This document shows positions 1-20,211 of a DNA stretch of 64,000 bases, piece by piece. Position 1 is the stretch's first letter, and every line of letters begins with the position of its first letter. Location: positions 16,882,001 to 16,946,000 of the forward strand of contig NC_030813.1 of NCBI RefSeq assembly GCF_001704415.2, given 5' to 3'. The notes beneath the pieces were generated by a model. The model had not been told where the DNA came from and ran no database searches. It saw nothing but the letters and a program-made list of their open reading frames with translations. Both the position numbers and the translations under genes were made by a program. This stretch comes from Capra hircus (Eukaryota; Chordata; Mammalia; Artiodactyla; Bovidae).

Positions 1-9
1 TCTTGTTTT

Positions 10-510
10 ATGTGTTGGTTGATGTAGTCATTCTCTATTGTTACTGTAGCAAATTATCACAAACATAGTGGTTTAAGCAACATGAATTGATTCTCTTACA
101 GTTCTGGAGGTCGGATGTCCAAAATGGGCCTCAGTGGGCTAAAAGTTAGGTGGCGGCAGGGCTGCAATCCTAGAGACTCTAGGGGAAATGTGTTGCCTTG
201 CCTCCAGCTGCTAGAGGCTGCCTGCCTTGCTTGGCTTTGGGCCCCTTCATTCACCTTCAGAGCCGGCCATGCCATTACTCCAGCCTCTGCTTCCATCACA
301 TCCCTGAGTCTGACCACCATCCCCCTGCCGCCTTCTTTCCCTTATAAAGACACTTGTAATAACGTTGGACCTTCCAGGGATTATCACTCCATTTCATGAT
401 GCTTCATCACATCTGCAAGGTCCCCTTTGCCATGTAACATATTCCCAGGTTCTGAGGATTAGAACGTGGGCATCTTTGGGGAGGGCAGGCATGATGCTGC
501 CTATCACAGA
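10..510 (+). mobile_element. MLT1-like LTR (ERVL-MaLR), old
   Basis: Starts near TGTGTTGGTT and ends CCTATCACA. In between are landmarks of MLT1 LTRs: caaattatcacaaacatag, cagttctggagg, and gaacgtgggcatctttgggg near the end. Heavily mutated. The small open frames in it are chance frames. A related copy lies at 32022-32505. Confidence 0.75.
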
Positions 511-914
511 ATGGACACTGTGACTGCCCTCTATGCCAGCTACCACAGGCAGCACTGCAGTAAGAACCCTCAGACATATGCCTTTATGGACCTTTCTGAG
601 GATCTCTTAGGAATAAGCACCCAGAAACAGGATCTCCAGGCCATAGGGGTACTGTAAACATTATTGATTTGACTAAATGCTCCCAGGTCGGTCTCCAGAG
701 TGGTTGAAACTCTCCACCCAGTGCATGAAATGTTTCATTTCCCCATATCCTAGGCAAAGCCTGAGAGTACTGTGCCTTTTTTTCCTTTAATAGTTTCTGG
801 TCTAATAAGTATAAAATAATATCAATGTTGTTTTTATTTGTAATTTTCTAATTATGAGATTGAGTATCTCTTCATATACTTATTATATATTTGTGACTTC
901 CCTTCTGAGAATTA

Positions 915-1125
915 GCTTCACTAGTGGCTCAGATGGTAAAGAATCTGCCTGTAATAAGGGAGGCCAGGTTCAATCCCTGGTTTGGGAAGATCCCTTAGAG
1001 AAAGAAATGGCAACCCACTCCAGTATTCTTGCCTGTAGAATCCCATGGACAGAGGAGCCTGGCATGCTACAGTCCATGGGGCTGCAAAGAGCCAGATGCA
1101 ACTAAGCGACTGACCCACTTTTTTC
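915..1125 (+). mobile_element. Bov-tA SINE
   Basis: tRNA-derived head followed by the BovB-related tail (ccatggacagaggagcctgg, then the tgcaaagagcc region). It is flanked by target-site copies CTGAGAATTA at 905-914 and 1126-1135, which shows it jumped into the older L1. Confidence 0.9.
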
Positions 1126-1214
1126 CTGAGAATTATCTGCTTATATTCTTTACCCAGTTTTTCTGTTGGGATTCCCATCCTTGTTTTTGTGGTTGCATGC
1201 ATAGACTGGATCAG

Positions 1215-1365
1215 AGGATCTCAGCCTAGACTGAGTTTTAGAAATACCTGGGGAAATGTTCTTTTCATAGTGCCAGTGCCCAGGCCTCACCCCAGACCAG
1301 TTAAAGAGAGTCTCTAGAGGTAGAGTCCAGGAAACCAAGTTTCCCAAGTGATTCTTTATGCAAAC
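1215..1365 (+). mobile_element. MER5-type hAT remnant
   Basis: Contains the MER5A-like core 'gtgcccaggcctcacccc' and a 'gtgattcttta' end. It is a short nonautonomous DNA transposon fossil, recognised by eye only. Confidence 0.5.
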
Positions 1366-1885
1366 AGACCATTTTGGAAGTTAGCCTCTTTTATTTGAGA
1401 CATTACAAATATTTTTTCCCAATCTATCACCTGTCTTTTAACGTTGTCCATGGCATCCATCTACCCAAAAAATTTTGCTTGAATCATATGGCAAAACCAA
1501 TACAGTATTATAAAGTAAAATTTACAAATATTTTTTGATTGAATCAAAGAGTTTGCATTTTCATCCTATGGTTTGGTTTTCTAAGTTTTGTTAAAATCTT
1601 TCCCCCGTACATACCCATCACCATCCCTCAGATCACAAAGATGCTCTTCATTTCCTTCTACTATGTGTGTATCTGCTCCTCAGTTAACTCCACCTAGAGG
1701 CCTCTGTGTTGCCATTTACACATGGCTGAGCTTGCTTCTGTCCCAGTCGTAACTTTGTTCTTATTCCAGTACCATACTAATTTCATGGCTATTGCTTTGT
1801 AGGATGTTTTAATCTATGGTAGAGGAAGTACTCCCTCTTTGCTTTATCTATTCATGGGCCTTTTATAATTTCCAGAGAGAGACAG

Positions 1886-2149
1886 CGGAGAAGGCAGTGG
1901 CACCCCACTCCAGTACTCTTGCCTGGAAAATCCCATGGATGGAGGAGCCCGGTGGGCTGCAGTCCATGGGATCGCTAAGGGTCAGATAGGACTGAGCGAC
2001 TTCACTTTGACTTTTCGCTTTCACGCATTGGAGAAGGAAATGGCAACCCACTCCAGTGTTCTTACCTGGAGAATCCCAGGGACAGAGGAGCCTCGTGGGC
2101 TGCCGTCTATGGGGTCACACAGAGCCGGACACAACTGAAGTGACTTAGC
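1886..2149 (+). mobile_element. Bov-A2 SINE (dimeric)
   Basis: Two Bov-A monomers in tandem joined by ttcgctttcacgcattgg, ending at ACTTAGCA. Target-site copies AGAGAGAGACAG lie at 1874-1885 and 2150-2161. Confidence 0.9.
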
Positions 2150-2214
2150 AGAGAGAGACAGAGCCTGTTACGTGCTGGCACAGAATGAGAGATGTCAACA
2201 TTTGATCTACTGTG

Positions 2215-2409
2215 TGTGTGCATGTGCTCAGACACTTCGTCATATCTGACTCTTTGCAACCCCATGGAGATGCTCCAGACAACAATACTGGGGTGGGTTG
2301 CCATTTCCTCCTCCAGGGGATCTTCCCAACCCAGGGATCAAACCCCTGTCTCTTATGTCTCCTGCATTAACAGGCAGATTCTTCACCACTAGCATCACCT
2401 GGGAAGCCC
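2215..2409 (-). mobile_element. Bov-tA SINE
   Basis: Reverse-strand Bov-tA: BovB-like tail first (ctgactctttgcaacccc), tRNA-like head last (ending cacctgggaagccc). The TTATAATTTCCAG that follows at 2410 is also present near 1863, before the neighbouring Bov-A2. The two SINEs therefore sit inside one duplicated target interval. Confidence 0.88.
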
Positions 2410-2509
2410 TTATAATTTCCAGTCTCCTGATTATATACATCTTGGAAGAAAAAAACGTTCAGGGGAATATCATAGCCACCTGTATTTTAAGTGAAAGAAA
2501 GGAATTTCA

Positions 2510-2615
2510 CAACCTTAGGAAGAACTAAGGTTGATCACCTCTCAACCTTAGGAAGAACTAAGGTTGATCACCTCTCAACCTTAGGAAGAACTAAGGTTGA
2601 TCACCTCTCAACCTT
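2510..2615. repeat. 33-bp minisatellite, about 3.2 units
   Basis: Units start at 2510, 2543 and 2576 and are near-identical; a partial fourth starts at 2609. Each unit carries an inverted pair AACCTTAG / CTAAGGTT around a GAAGAA loop, so each could form a hairpin. It lies in an ETNPPL intron. Confidence 0.95.
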
Positions 2616-3081
2616 GGTTCTTTTTGAAAAAACCTCCTATTCCTTACCAACTTGCATTTGTTCAAAATGTGCTATTAGACCTCCTTTAGAAACCATTCTA
2701 AACAGAAACACAGCCCATTTTATGATATAAATTTGTTTTTAAAATTTACTAGACTATAACTATAAAATACATTTAAAGAATACATACATCTGATATTTCT
2801 CATGAAACTATAGAAAACAATATTTTACACTTAATCTAATTTAGCAGAGCTAATACAATCCAAAGAAATTAAGTTTTTTCTGGCTAAAAACTGCCTACAA
2901 GGATACATACTTGGCTTTCTATGTGTTTTATTGCCTGAATCAGGAGAGCTGGACAAATTAATGGCCGGTCCTACCATGAAAAATTGGATTCCATATAGTT
3001 AAGTCTGGCACCAATGTTGAGATTCTCCCTGGATGATACAGAATACTGTTTTTCATATCCTGAAGGAGCATCCTTCTTTGA

Positions 3082-12361
<9,280 letters not shown>

Positions 12362-12795
12362 GAGATGAGCATTTTACAAGATAACTGTCCGGAGTTACAG
12401 AGAATGAATGCGGATGTCCCTTCTGTTAAAGCTCTGTTGTACCCTCTGAATGAAATATTTGCATTTACTCAGAGGTATAAAGTCAATGAGTCATAAGATT
12501 AATCCAAATGATAATCAAACCATGTCAAGACTATTAGTTCAGCATTTAGCCTATTAATTCCTTACTTGAGATTTCTACAAGTACTTCCTTTATATTCTAC
12601 TCAATTTAAGCTTCAAATGAAATATTTATTAAGTTGACAGTTTTACTTCTCATATTTTAATCTTTGACATGACAGAGTAAAGTACAGTAGGTTTCTGAAC
12701 TTTGGAAACTTAGTGCCTTAAAATATTGTATTCTTTAATGATTTAATTTATAAATATTTATGGCTATAATAAAATAAAAGATGATATGAACCAAA
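12362..12795 (+). other. ETNPPL: ETNPPL 3' UTR with poly(A) signals
   Basis: AT-rich stretch after the stop. Two overlapping AATAAA hexamers lie at 12768-12773 and 12773-12778, so cleavage is expected near 12790-12800. The UTR end is inferred from these hexamers alone. Confidence 0.7.
12768..12778 (+). terminator. Overlapping AATAAA poly(A) signals of ETNPPL
   Basis: Two canonical hexamers share one base, about 410 bases after the stop codon. No earlier AATAAA was seen in the 3' UTR. Confidence 0.65.
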
Positions 12796-13197
12796 AAAAT
12801 TTTTTTATGACTAGAGAAGTATGTACTGTTCTTTCTTGTAGAATCATAGAGTTGGGTGGTAAAGTCAAAAGCCATTTGGGGGAAAATCACGTAGCAAATG
12901 TGAAGAAGGGAATGAATAATCTGGACTCCTGTTGGGGAACTAGGTCAGTGGTGATCCTCTGGGGATGAGGGCACAGGTGCAGAGGCCAGACAAGGAGTAG
13001 ACCCAGAAACACTCTTAAACATGGAGCTGGAGCAGTAGCCAGAGCACCACCTTCACCTCGGCTCTGGCTAATCAGACTATCATCTTGGCAAGTCACTTAG
13101 CTACTAGACGAGAAATCGACTTTGCAAGCAATCCTCTTCTCCTTCTCATCCAGCCTATCACCTATGCACACACCCTGACACACAGAGATAACTTCAG

Positions 13198-13800
13198 GAA
13201 TCTCTTCTTTAAATGTGCAGGTGCCATGAGGCTTGGAGGCTGTGTGGGTACTAACCTGGAAGAAATTTGACTTTTAGCCTTGGCTTCTCATTATTTCTCA
13301 GTTGCCCTCCTAACAGTTATTACGCTTTGTGTGTTGGGTTTTTCGGGGGGAAGCGTTCTTTGTTTTGGGGTTGTGCCTCATGACTTGTGGGATCTTAACT
13401 GCCCAACCAGGAATTGAACTTGGGCCCTGGTAGTCCAGTACTCTTGCCTGGAGGATCCCATGGACGCAGGAGCCTGGTGGGCTGCAGTCCATGGGGTCGC
13501 GAAGAGTCGGACACAACTGAGAGACTTCACTTTCACTCTTCACTTTCATGCATTGGAGAAGGAAATGGCAACCCACTCTAGTATTCTTGCCTTGAGAATC
13601 CCAGGGACGGGGGAGCCTGGTGGGCTGCTGTCTATGGGGTCGCACAGAGTTAGACACGACTAAAGTGACTTAGCAGCAGCAGCAGTGTGGTAGTGAAAAC
13701 ACAGTGTACTAACCACTGGACCACCAGGGAATTCCCTGTGCATTAGTTTTTGTTCTATAAAGATGAGTTTAATTTTGCTATGGCCGTTTCATGATAGCTG
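13198..13800 (+). repeat. Left arm of inverted duplication A
   Basis: Reverse complement of 14622-14977 across about 355 alignable bases, with only a dozen or so mismatches by eye. It is interrupted by a Bov-A2 at 13435-13684 that the other arm lacks. Both arms contain a CHR SINE and unique sequence on both sides of it, so this is a true segment duplication, not two separate SINE hits. Confidence 0.93.
13435..13684 (+). mobile_element. Bov-A2 SINE inside inverted-repeat arm
   Basis: Dimeric Bov-A2 ending in acttagcagcagcagcag, 5'-truncated at ccagtactcttgcctgg. The right arm reads straight through the insertion site (ggtagt|gtggtagtg), giving the empty-site state. Confidence 0.92.
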
Positions 13801-14621
13801 GGAAAGATGTTGGGGGGAAAATTAAATGTAAAAAGCTTCCTTTATGAGTTCACCATAATAAAATGCTGTGAAAATGCAAGGTCTTGTTGTGAAAGTAGTT
13901 TCGTCTCCTAAATGTATAATTGACTATGGGTCTGAGCTGGATCGCACTGAGATTGATTCCCAGGTAGAGAGGAGAGGGCATAAAGGTCTCTGCGGTTTGC
14001 TTCTACAAAACCAAGGTTAATTCCAAGACCGTTAGACCTTTTACAGCACAGGTCAGTACTCCTGGGAACACTCCTTGTGTGCTGAGAAAGTGCTCGTCTC
14101 CTTGAAAGCAACTTTCCATCTCTGTCGCCTTGGCCACCCTGCTCATGTGCCATTATGCCTATTGTGGGGGTGGCTAATGTCCAAGTGGCTGATGTCAACC
14201 GGCCAAGTCATTTTGTCCAGTTGGTTGTTCAGCCTTCCTCTGTTAGTGGATGCTTTTTGGTGGACATGAACAAGTGATACAGAAAATCAACCTGTGGTAT
14301 TTATTCCATATATTCAATCATATGCCTCTTCCCAACACCTCCTTTTGCCACACACTTTCTAACTCTTTCAGGCTCCCTACCAGCCATGCAGCCACTCCCC
14401 ACTGCTCATGATTTCATATGGATGCTTGCTTTTCTTTTTCCACACAACATGGAATACCAGGTGCACCTTTCAAAGTTCTAGCTCTGGGAAGATCTTCCCT
14501 GGCCACTGCTTTGCAAGGCCAGCACTGAGTGTGCCTATCACGGGGCTGCCATTCACTTTACTGAAGTGATTGATTCCTGATTCTTCATAGGGTTTATCTC
14601 CCACCATCTTGAGCAAACTCT

Positions 14622-14977
14622 CAGCTATCATGAAACGGCCACAGCAAAATTATTTAACTCATCTTCATAGAACAAAAACCAATGCACAGGGAATTCCCTG
14701 GTGGTCCAGTGGTTAGTACACTGTGTTTTCACTACCACACTACCAGGGCCCAAGTTCAATTCCTGGTTGGGCAGTTAAGATCCCACAAGTCATGAGGCAC
14801 AACCCCCAAACAAAGAACGCTTCCCAAAAAAAAAACCCAACACACAAAGCGTAGTAACTGTTAGGAGGGCAGTTGAGAAATAATGAGAAGTCAAGGCTAA
14901 AAGTCAAATTTCTTCCAGGTTAGTACTCGCACAAGCCTCCAAGTCTCATGGCACCTGCACATTTAAAGAAGAGATTC
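14622..14977 (-). repeat. Right arm of inverted duplication A
   Basis: Uninterrupted inverted copy of 13198-13800. It contains the same CHR SINE (about 14688-14835, plus strand here) with its A-run at 14826-14836. The spacer between the arms is about 820 bases. Confidence 0.93.
14688..14836 (+). mobile_element. CHR-type SINE (shared by both arms of duplication A)
   Basis: Starts 'gggaattccctggtggtcca', has 'caagttcaattcctggttgg', and ends in an A-run. The same element is in the left arm in reverse, split by the Bov-A2. Confidence 0.85.
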
Positions 14978-15597
14978 TTTTCTTACTGAGGCTTTCAGCA
15001 GATCAGGTGCCTCTGTTTCTACAGGATGATCCCTTCTTACTAACTGCTCATCAGAGAGTCCAGTCTTTTCTTTAAGGAATTACTTTTACTATGTATTTTT
15101 TTAATTAATTAATTTTTTAAATTGAAGGATAAGTGTATTTTCTTAAAGCCACCTTATATATTATCACTTGGCTTTCATTAATTTCCTTCACATCTATAGC
15201 CATTTGTTTTATTATTGTTGTTATATTTTAATTTTTTCTATATATTTCCCCAAGTTTTTATTTTGAAAAATTTAAACTTTCAGGAAAGTTTCATATATTT
15301 CATGTAGCCTTCACTCGGATTCATCAGTTGTTCAAATTTTGCTCCACCTACTTTCCTATCTGTGTACCTATGCATGTACTTGTTGGCTTTGACTAAGCTA
15401 TTTGGGCCATTGGGAATTTAATTGCTGGCATCAAGGCAATTCTCCCTGAATATTTCACTTTATCTTTCCCCAAAACAAGGGCATTCTCCTACAAATCAAT
15501 TATTATATTGGGGCATTTAATATTAGTTTATAATAATATTTAATATATAATTGATATTCACATTTTTAACTATGTCAATAATATCCTTTGTAGCTTT

Positions 15598-15740
15598 TTT
15601 TTTTTAAATTCAGATTCTTTTTGGCTGAGATGTGCAGCACATCTCAGATGTGGGATCTTAGTTCCCCAACCAGAGATCAAATCCCCTCCGCCTGCGGTGG
15701 AAGCACCGTCTTCACCACTAGACCATCAGAGAAGTCCCCC
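15598..15740 (-). mobile_element. CHR-type SINE
   Basis: T-run, 'gtgggatcttagttcccc', 'gagatcaaatcccctccg', ending 'ccatcagagaagtcccc'. Confidence 0.82.
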
Positions 15741-16002
15741 AAATTCAGAATTCTATCAGAGATTCTTCATAGCATTTAGTTGTCACTTCTGTTTAGTCTC
15801 TTTTCATCTAGAATACTTCAACCAGTTAGACATTTAGAAGAATATCTCTCAGTTTGAATTTATATAATATTCCTCATGATTACATTCAGATTAAACATTT
15901 TTGACCCCCCCCCCAAAAAAAATTACATAGGTGATGCATACAGATTAATTTTCAAATGTGAAACTAAACTGAAATCAACCCAATTTGGTCATAATCCATT
16001 AT

Positions 16003-16075
16003 TTTATATATATATATATTACATATAGGATAATCTATTCTATATATAGTGTGTGTGTATATATATATATATATG
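16003..16075. repeat. AT/TG-rich simple repeat
   Basis: Runs of (TA)n broken by a short (TG)n, at the edge of a short L1-like stretch (about 16073-16110). Confidence 0.85.
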
Positions 16076-16137
16076 CAAAAATCCTAAACAAAATTCTAGC
16101 AAACTAAGCCCATACTCATTAAGAACCAATAGGCAAG

Positions 16138-16445
16138 ACTTCCGTGGTGGCTCAGTTGTAAAGAACTTGTGAGCCAATGCAGGAGACCCTGGGTTCGATC
16201 CCTTGTCAGGAAAGACCCCACAGGCGGTGGAGCAACAAAGTCCATGCACGACAGCTGTTGAGCCTGTGCTCTAGACCCTGGGAACTGCAGCTATGAGCCC
16301 CTGCTCTGCAATCGCTGAAGCCCGTGTGCCCTAGAGCCCTACTTGGCAACAAGAGAAGCCGCTGCAAGCAAGAGTAGCCCCTGCTGGCCACAACAAGAGA
16401 AAACTTCGAGCATCAGTGAAGACTCAGCACAGCCAAAAATGAATA
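16138..16445 (+). mobile_element. CHR-2-type long SINE
   Basis: Starts 'acttccgtggtggctcag', has the 'gggttcgatccc' box, then the long body with 'gcaacaagagaagccgctgc' and 'gaagactcagcacagccaaa'. It is longer than the other CHR copies in the window. Confidence 0.85.
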
Positions 16446-16518
16446 CGTATAGTAACAGAGGTAGAAAAACCAACATGCAATATTGACTGGGATTTTTATC
16501 CTCTTCCTGATCAACGCA

Positions 16519-16728
16519 AAGGGCTTCCCCAGTGGCTCCGTGGTAAAGAATTCACCTGCAAAGCAGGAGACACAGGCTCCGTCTCTGGGTCAGGAAGATC
16601 CCCTGGAGAAAGAAATGGCAATTCTCTCCAGTATTCTTGCCTGGAGAATCCCATGGACAGGGGAAGCTGGCTGGCTACAGTCAGTGCAGTTGCAAAGAGT
16701 CAAATCCAACTGAAGCAACTGAGCTCAC
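16519..16728 (+). mobile_element. Bov-tA SINE
   Basis: 'gggcttccccagtggctccg' to 'caactgaagcaactgagctc', complete but diverged. Confidence 0.88.
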
Positions 16729-17811
16729 AGGTACGATCAGTGAAAAGACTTTAGAATATTTTTATTTTATTTATCTCCCTCTGATGTTACTATTTTGTAT
16801 CTTAAATCTGTAATTTTAGGCATATATATATAGTTTAATATGTATGCTTTATATTGTTCTCCATTTCTTCGTTCCATTTCGAATTATTTTCCCTATTTTC
16901 TTGAAGAATACCCTTTTAGTATTTGCTTTAGCGTGGGTCCTTGGCTCGCCTCCCTAGTTTGACTGATGGATAGACTGAAGACCACAGAGGTTGAGTGGCT
17001 GGATTAGGTGCCCACGTCTTCGAAGCTGGGACTGCCACACAGTTCACTGATTCCTAGGCCAGTGACTTTTCCTCCACATGATTTTTCAATGTTGGGATCA
17101 GAGGCATAAAAGAGTAAACAATGCCATGGATGGTTAAATCTATAAACGAAATGTTCTAAAACCAGTTATTTTTATGAATTGGCTTTGAACTATTAATTTT
17201 AGCAAGCAAAAGCAAAACAGTTTATCAGCCGGTGACAGACACCAAAATGTTAATTAGGAAAACCAATTTAAGTGACGCAGTAACAAATACAATACTTCTA
17301 GTTAATGCTGACCTAAACATGATGAAACATGGACCACCAAATGCTGACTTCGACATCCTTACTATTTCATACACCAATAGCAACATCATCTCTGAACTGA
17401 AATAGTTACAATAAAGAAAGTAAAAATCCAGGGTGCATTTTCCTCCCCTGGGAAGAAGAAAATTGCAACAATAACATATAACTTGAAGTGGAAATGGGGC
17501 TGTAGAAGCAGAAAGTACAGCTTTAGAAAGCAAAAGCGACTTGCAGAGAGCCACAGGCCCCTAACACTTGTTTCTTCAGAAGACCCTGAGGACTCCCTGA
17601 TTTTAACTGGCCCCTGTTGCATCACACATACCTTGTGTTCTTCTTGGTGGGATACAAACTTAAAAAGGAGAAACAAAGAAGGTAGAGAACCCTAATCGCT
17701 ATTCCTTTCGTATATTCAATTATTTGCTTTTATTCTTCACTATTCCCAAAATATTGCTCTGTGATATTCCTAAGATTCTTAACCTATGATGTCTATCTTG
17801 GGATTTCCAAT
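16729..17811. other. Intergenic, no gene recognised
   Basis: AT-rich unique-looking DNA. Open frames on the minus strand around 17225-17676 have no recognisable domain or splice partners. Confidence 0.5.
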
Positions 17812-17943
17812 TTGTTGTTGTTGTTGTTGTTTTTTCTCACACCATGCAGCTTGTCGAATCTCAGTTCCCAGTTGGGAACTGAACCCCAGCCCACAGCAGT
17901 GAAAGCTCTGAGTCTTAATCACTCAACTGCCACAAAAGTCCTT
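17812..17943 (-). mobile_element. CHR-type SINE
   Basis: Starts with (TTG)n and a T-run. 'cagttcccagttgggaactg' matches the internal region, and it ends near 'actgccacaaaagtcc'. Confidence 0.75.
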
Positions 17944-18757
17944 GAACTGCTCCTTTATTTATACCTCTTTTCTAAAGGATTTTGATTGTACAGGTTGCTT
18001 TTATAGGAACACCAGCTTTTCCGTGATGGGAAGATTCAATCGCTTCAACACTCTTGTGATTGTCCAGTGAGGCAACAAACAAAGTGCCCTGGCAACTGGG
18101 ATGGAGGTTACTCAGAGATTCAGCAACAGGGGCTTCCACTCACCCAGGTCAATCTGGCTGCAGCCACTCCTGAGTGCCCATTCTGCCAACAGCAGAGGCC
18201 AACATCCAACCTCCAACATGGTGCCATTCCCCAGGGAGTCCGCCAGCTGCCTGGTGACATGTTGCTTAAATTATCCTGCTTCAAACATGGAAGGGGTAGT
18301 TCCTTATTTTACTAGGAGACAGTTACTCTGGATATGGGTTTTCCTCCTGCCTGAAATGCTTCTACCTAAACCATCATCCATGGATTTACAGAGTCATTTT
18401 CCACTGCCATGGTACCACACACTCCTGAGGAATGCATTTCAAAGAAAACAAAATGTGGAAGAGGGCCCAGGATCACAGAGTTCACTAGTCTTCCCATGTT
18501 CTTCATCCTGAAACAAGAGCACTTTAATACATTCTCCATTAGTTGAAGGCTATCTTAGGTGGGGTTCCCTAGGAGCAGCGTCTGAGACAGGGATTCTAGT
18601 GCAAGTGAGTTATTGGAGGTGCTCTCAGGAGTAGTAGGTTAAGGAAGTAAGGGGAAGCAAGAGGTCTTGGAAAGAAGGCAGCAAAGATATCCATAGTCGG
18701 AACCCAACCAGATCTGAATGCAGATGACCACCTACAGTTAGCCTGCTTCAGGCAAGG

Positions 18758-18957
18758 GTGTATGCATGCTGTCTCTTCAGTCATATCTGACTGTTTGCAA
18801 TCCCACTAAGCTCCTCTGTTCATGGGATTCTCCAGGCAAGAATACTGGAGTGGGTTGCCATTTCCTTCTCCAGAGGATCTTCCCGATCCAGGAATCAAAC
18901 CCTGGTCTCCTGCATTGCAGGCAGACTTTTTACCGACTGAGCTACAAAGGAAGCCCC
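18758..18957 (-). mobile_element. Bov-tA SINE
   Basis: Reverse copy from 'cagtcatatctgactgtttg' to 'gagctacaaaggaagcccc'. Confidence 0.9.
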
Positions 18958-19213
18958 AAAAGAACTGCACCCTCAGGGGTTCAAACTCAGAAGCTACAGA
19001 TTATGAGACTGATGCGCTGCCTGCTGTGCTAAGAAGGCAGAACTGAGAAGCTCCTTGGGGCTTCCATATCAGGCAGTCATTGGCTGCAGGACAAAGAGGG
19101 GACAAAGTTTCCAGACAACTCTAGAAAGCCAACTCCCTTTGGCAGAGGGTAGTTCTCCAGAGAAAGGGGAGCCCTGAACCATCAGCAACCATTGCTTAAG
19201 AGCAGTCGGAGGA

Positions 19214-19370
19214 GGGACTTCCCTGATGATCCGGTGGTTAAGAATCAGCCCTTTCACTGCAGGAGATATAGGTTCCATCCCTGATCAGGGAAACTAAGAT
19301 TCCCACATACCCCAGGGCTTCTGAAGTCCATGCATTCTAGAGCCTGCGCAGCCTAAAGAAATAAGAAATA
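19214..19370 (+). mobile_element. CHR-type SINE
   Basis: 'gggacttccctgatgatccg' through 'gcctaaagaaataagaaata'. It directly abuts the next Bov-tA, which begins in its A-rich tail. Confidence 0.85.
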
Positions 19371-19582
19371 GGGTTTCCCTAGTGACTCAGAAGGTAAAAA
19401 ATCCACCTGCAATGCAGGAGACCTGGGTTCGGTCCCTGGGTCTGGAAGATCCCCTGGAGAAAGAAGCAGCTACCCACTCCAGTGTCCTGACTTGGAGAAT
19501 TCCATTGACAGAGGAGCCTGGCGGGCGACAGTCCAAGGGGTCGCAGAGAATTGGACAGGACTGAGTGACTTTCACTTTCAGG
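19371..19582 (+). mobile_element. Bov-tA SINE
   Basis: 'gggtttccctagtgactcag' to 'gagtgactttcactttcag'. Inserted at the A-rich tail of the preceding CHR SINE. Confidence 0.9.
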
Positions 19583-20211
19583 AGTTGGGGGATGGGTACA
19601 CCAAGCTGATGAGTCTGTCTGGGTGGGGTCCCACAAGCATCCATTCAAAGGGGTTCCTACTTTTAAGCATAGAAGACATTTGTTTGTTAGGCTGCTAACA
19701 CATTTTCTTTTATTTGGAGACAGAGAAGCATAATCCTTCACTTAGGTATCTGAATATGTAAACAGCATTTTAAAACTGATTTCTTGTGCTGTCAGGAAAA
19801 AAAAATCAAAAACAAAAACAAAAAAAAACTTTTGAAAAATTCTACATATTAGGCACACATCTACTCTTAAGCAGGAAGCAATGAAGTGTGGTTTGAGGTG
19901 TCCACTCAAAAATAACACATATCCCACCCAGATGCTGAGCAACTGTGAATTCCTTCCCCCCAAAGACTGAGGTTGAAAAACCTGGTGAGCAAATAGAGGA
20001 AATAGACTTCCCTGAGTAAGGATGTTTTGAATTTAGTGTCCAAAGGCAGAGTAGGGTGGTCTGGGAAGGAGGCAATCTGGCTCAGGATGGAAAGGAAACA
20101 GGAAGGTCCGTGGTGGGGCTCTGCCCTGGCGCCGCATCTCCATTGCCTTGGGACACCTGCAACCTGCAGATCTCCCACGTGTCCTACAGATCTACACTGC
20201 TCCAGGTGTCC

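Larger units (their letters stand above)
590..1860 (-). mobile_element. Old L1 (L1M-type) 3' region, interrupted
   Basis: Fragments read as the antisense of the mammalian L1 ORF2 end and 3' region: the 'tctcttcatatacttatt' area at 860-895, the Bov-tA-split stretch resuming near 1131, and 'cagtaccatactaatttcatgg' near 1770. The element is ancient, diverged and broken by younger insertions. Boundaries are approximate. Confidence 0.6.

Noticed and set aside
2510..2615. CRISPR-like array
   Set aside because: Mammalian DNA; units are contiguous with no spacers. It is a minisatellite.
18067..18511. 136-codon plus-strand frame
   Set aside because: No recognisable domain, splice context or start context.
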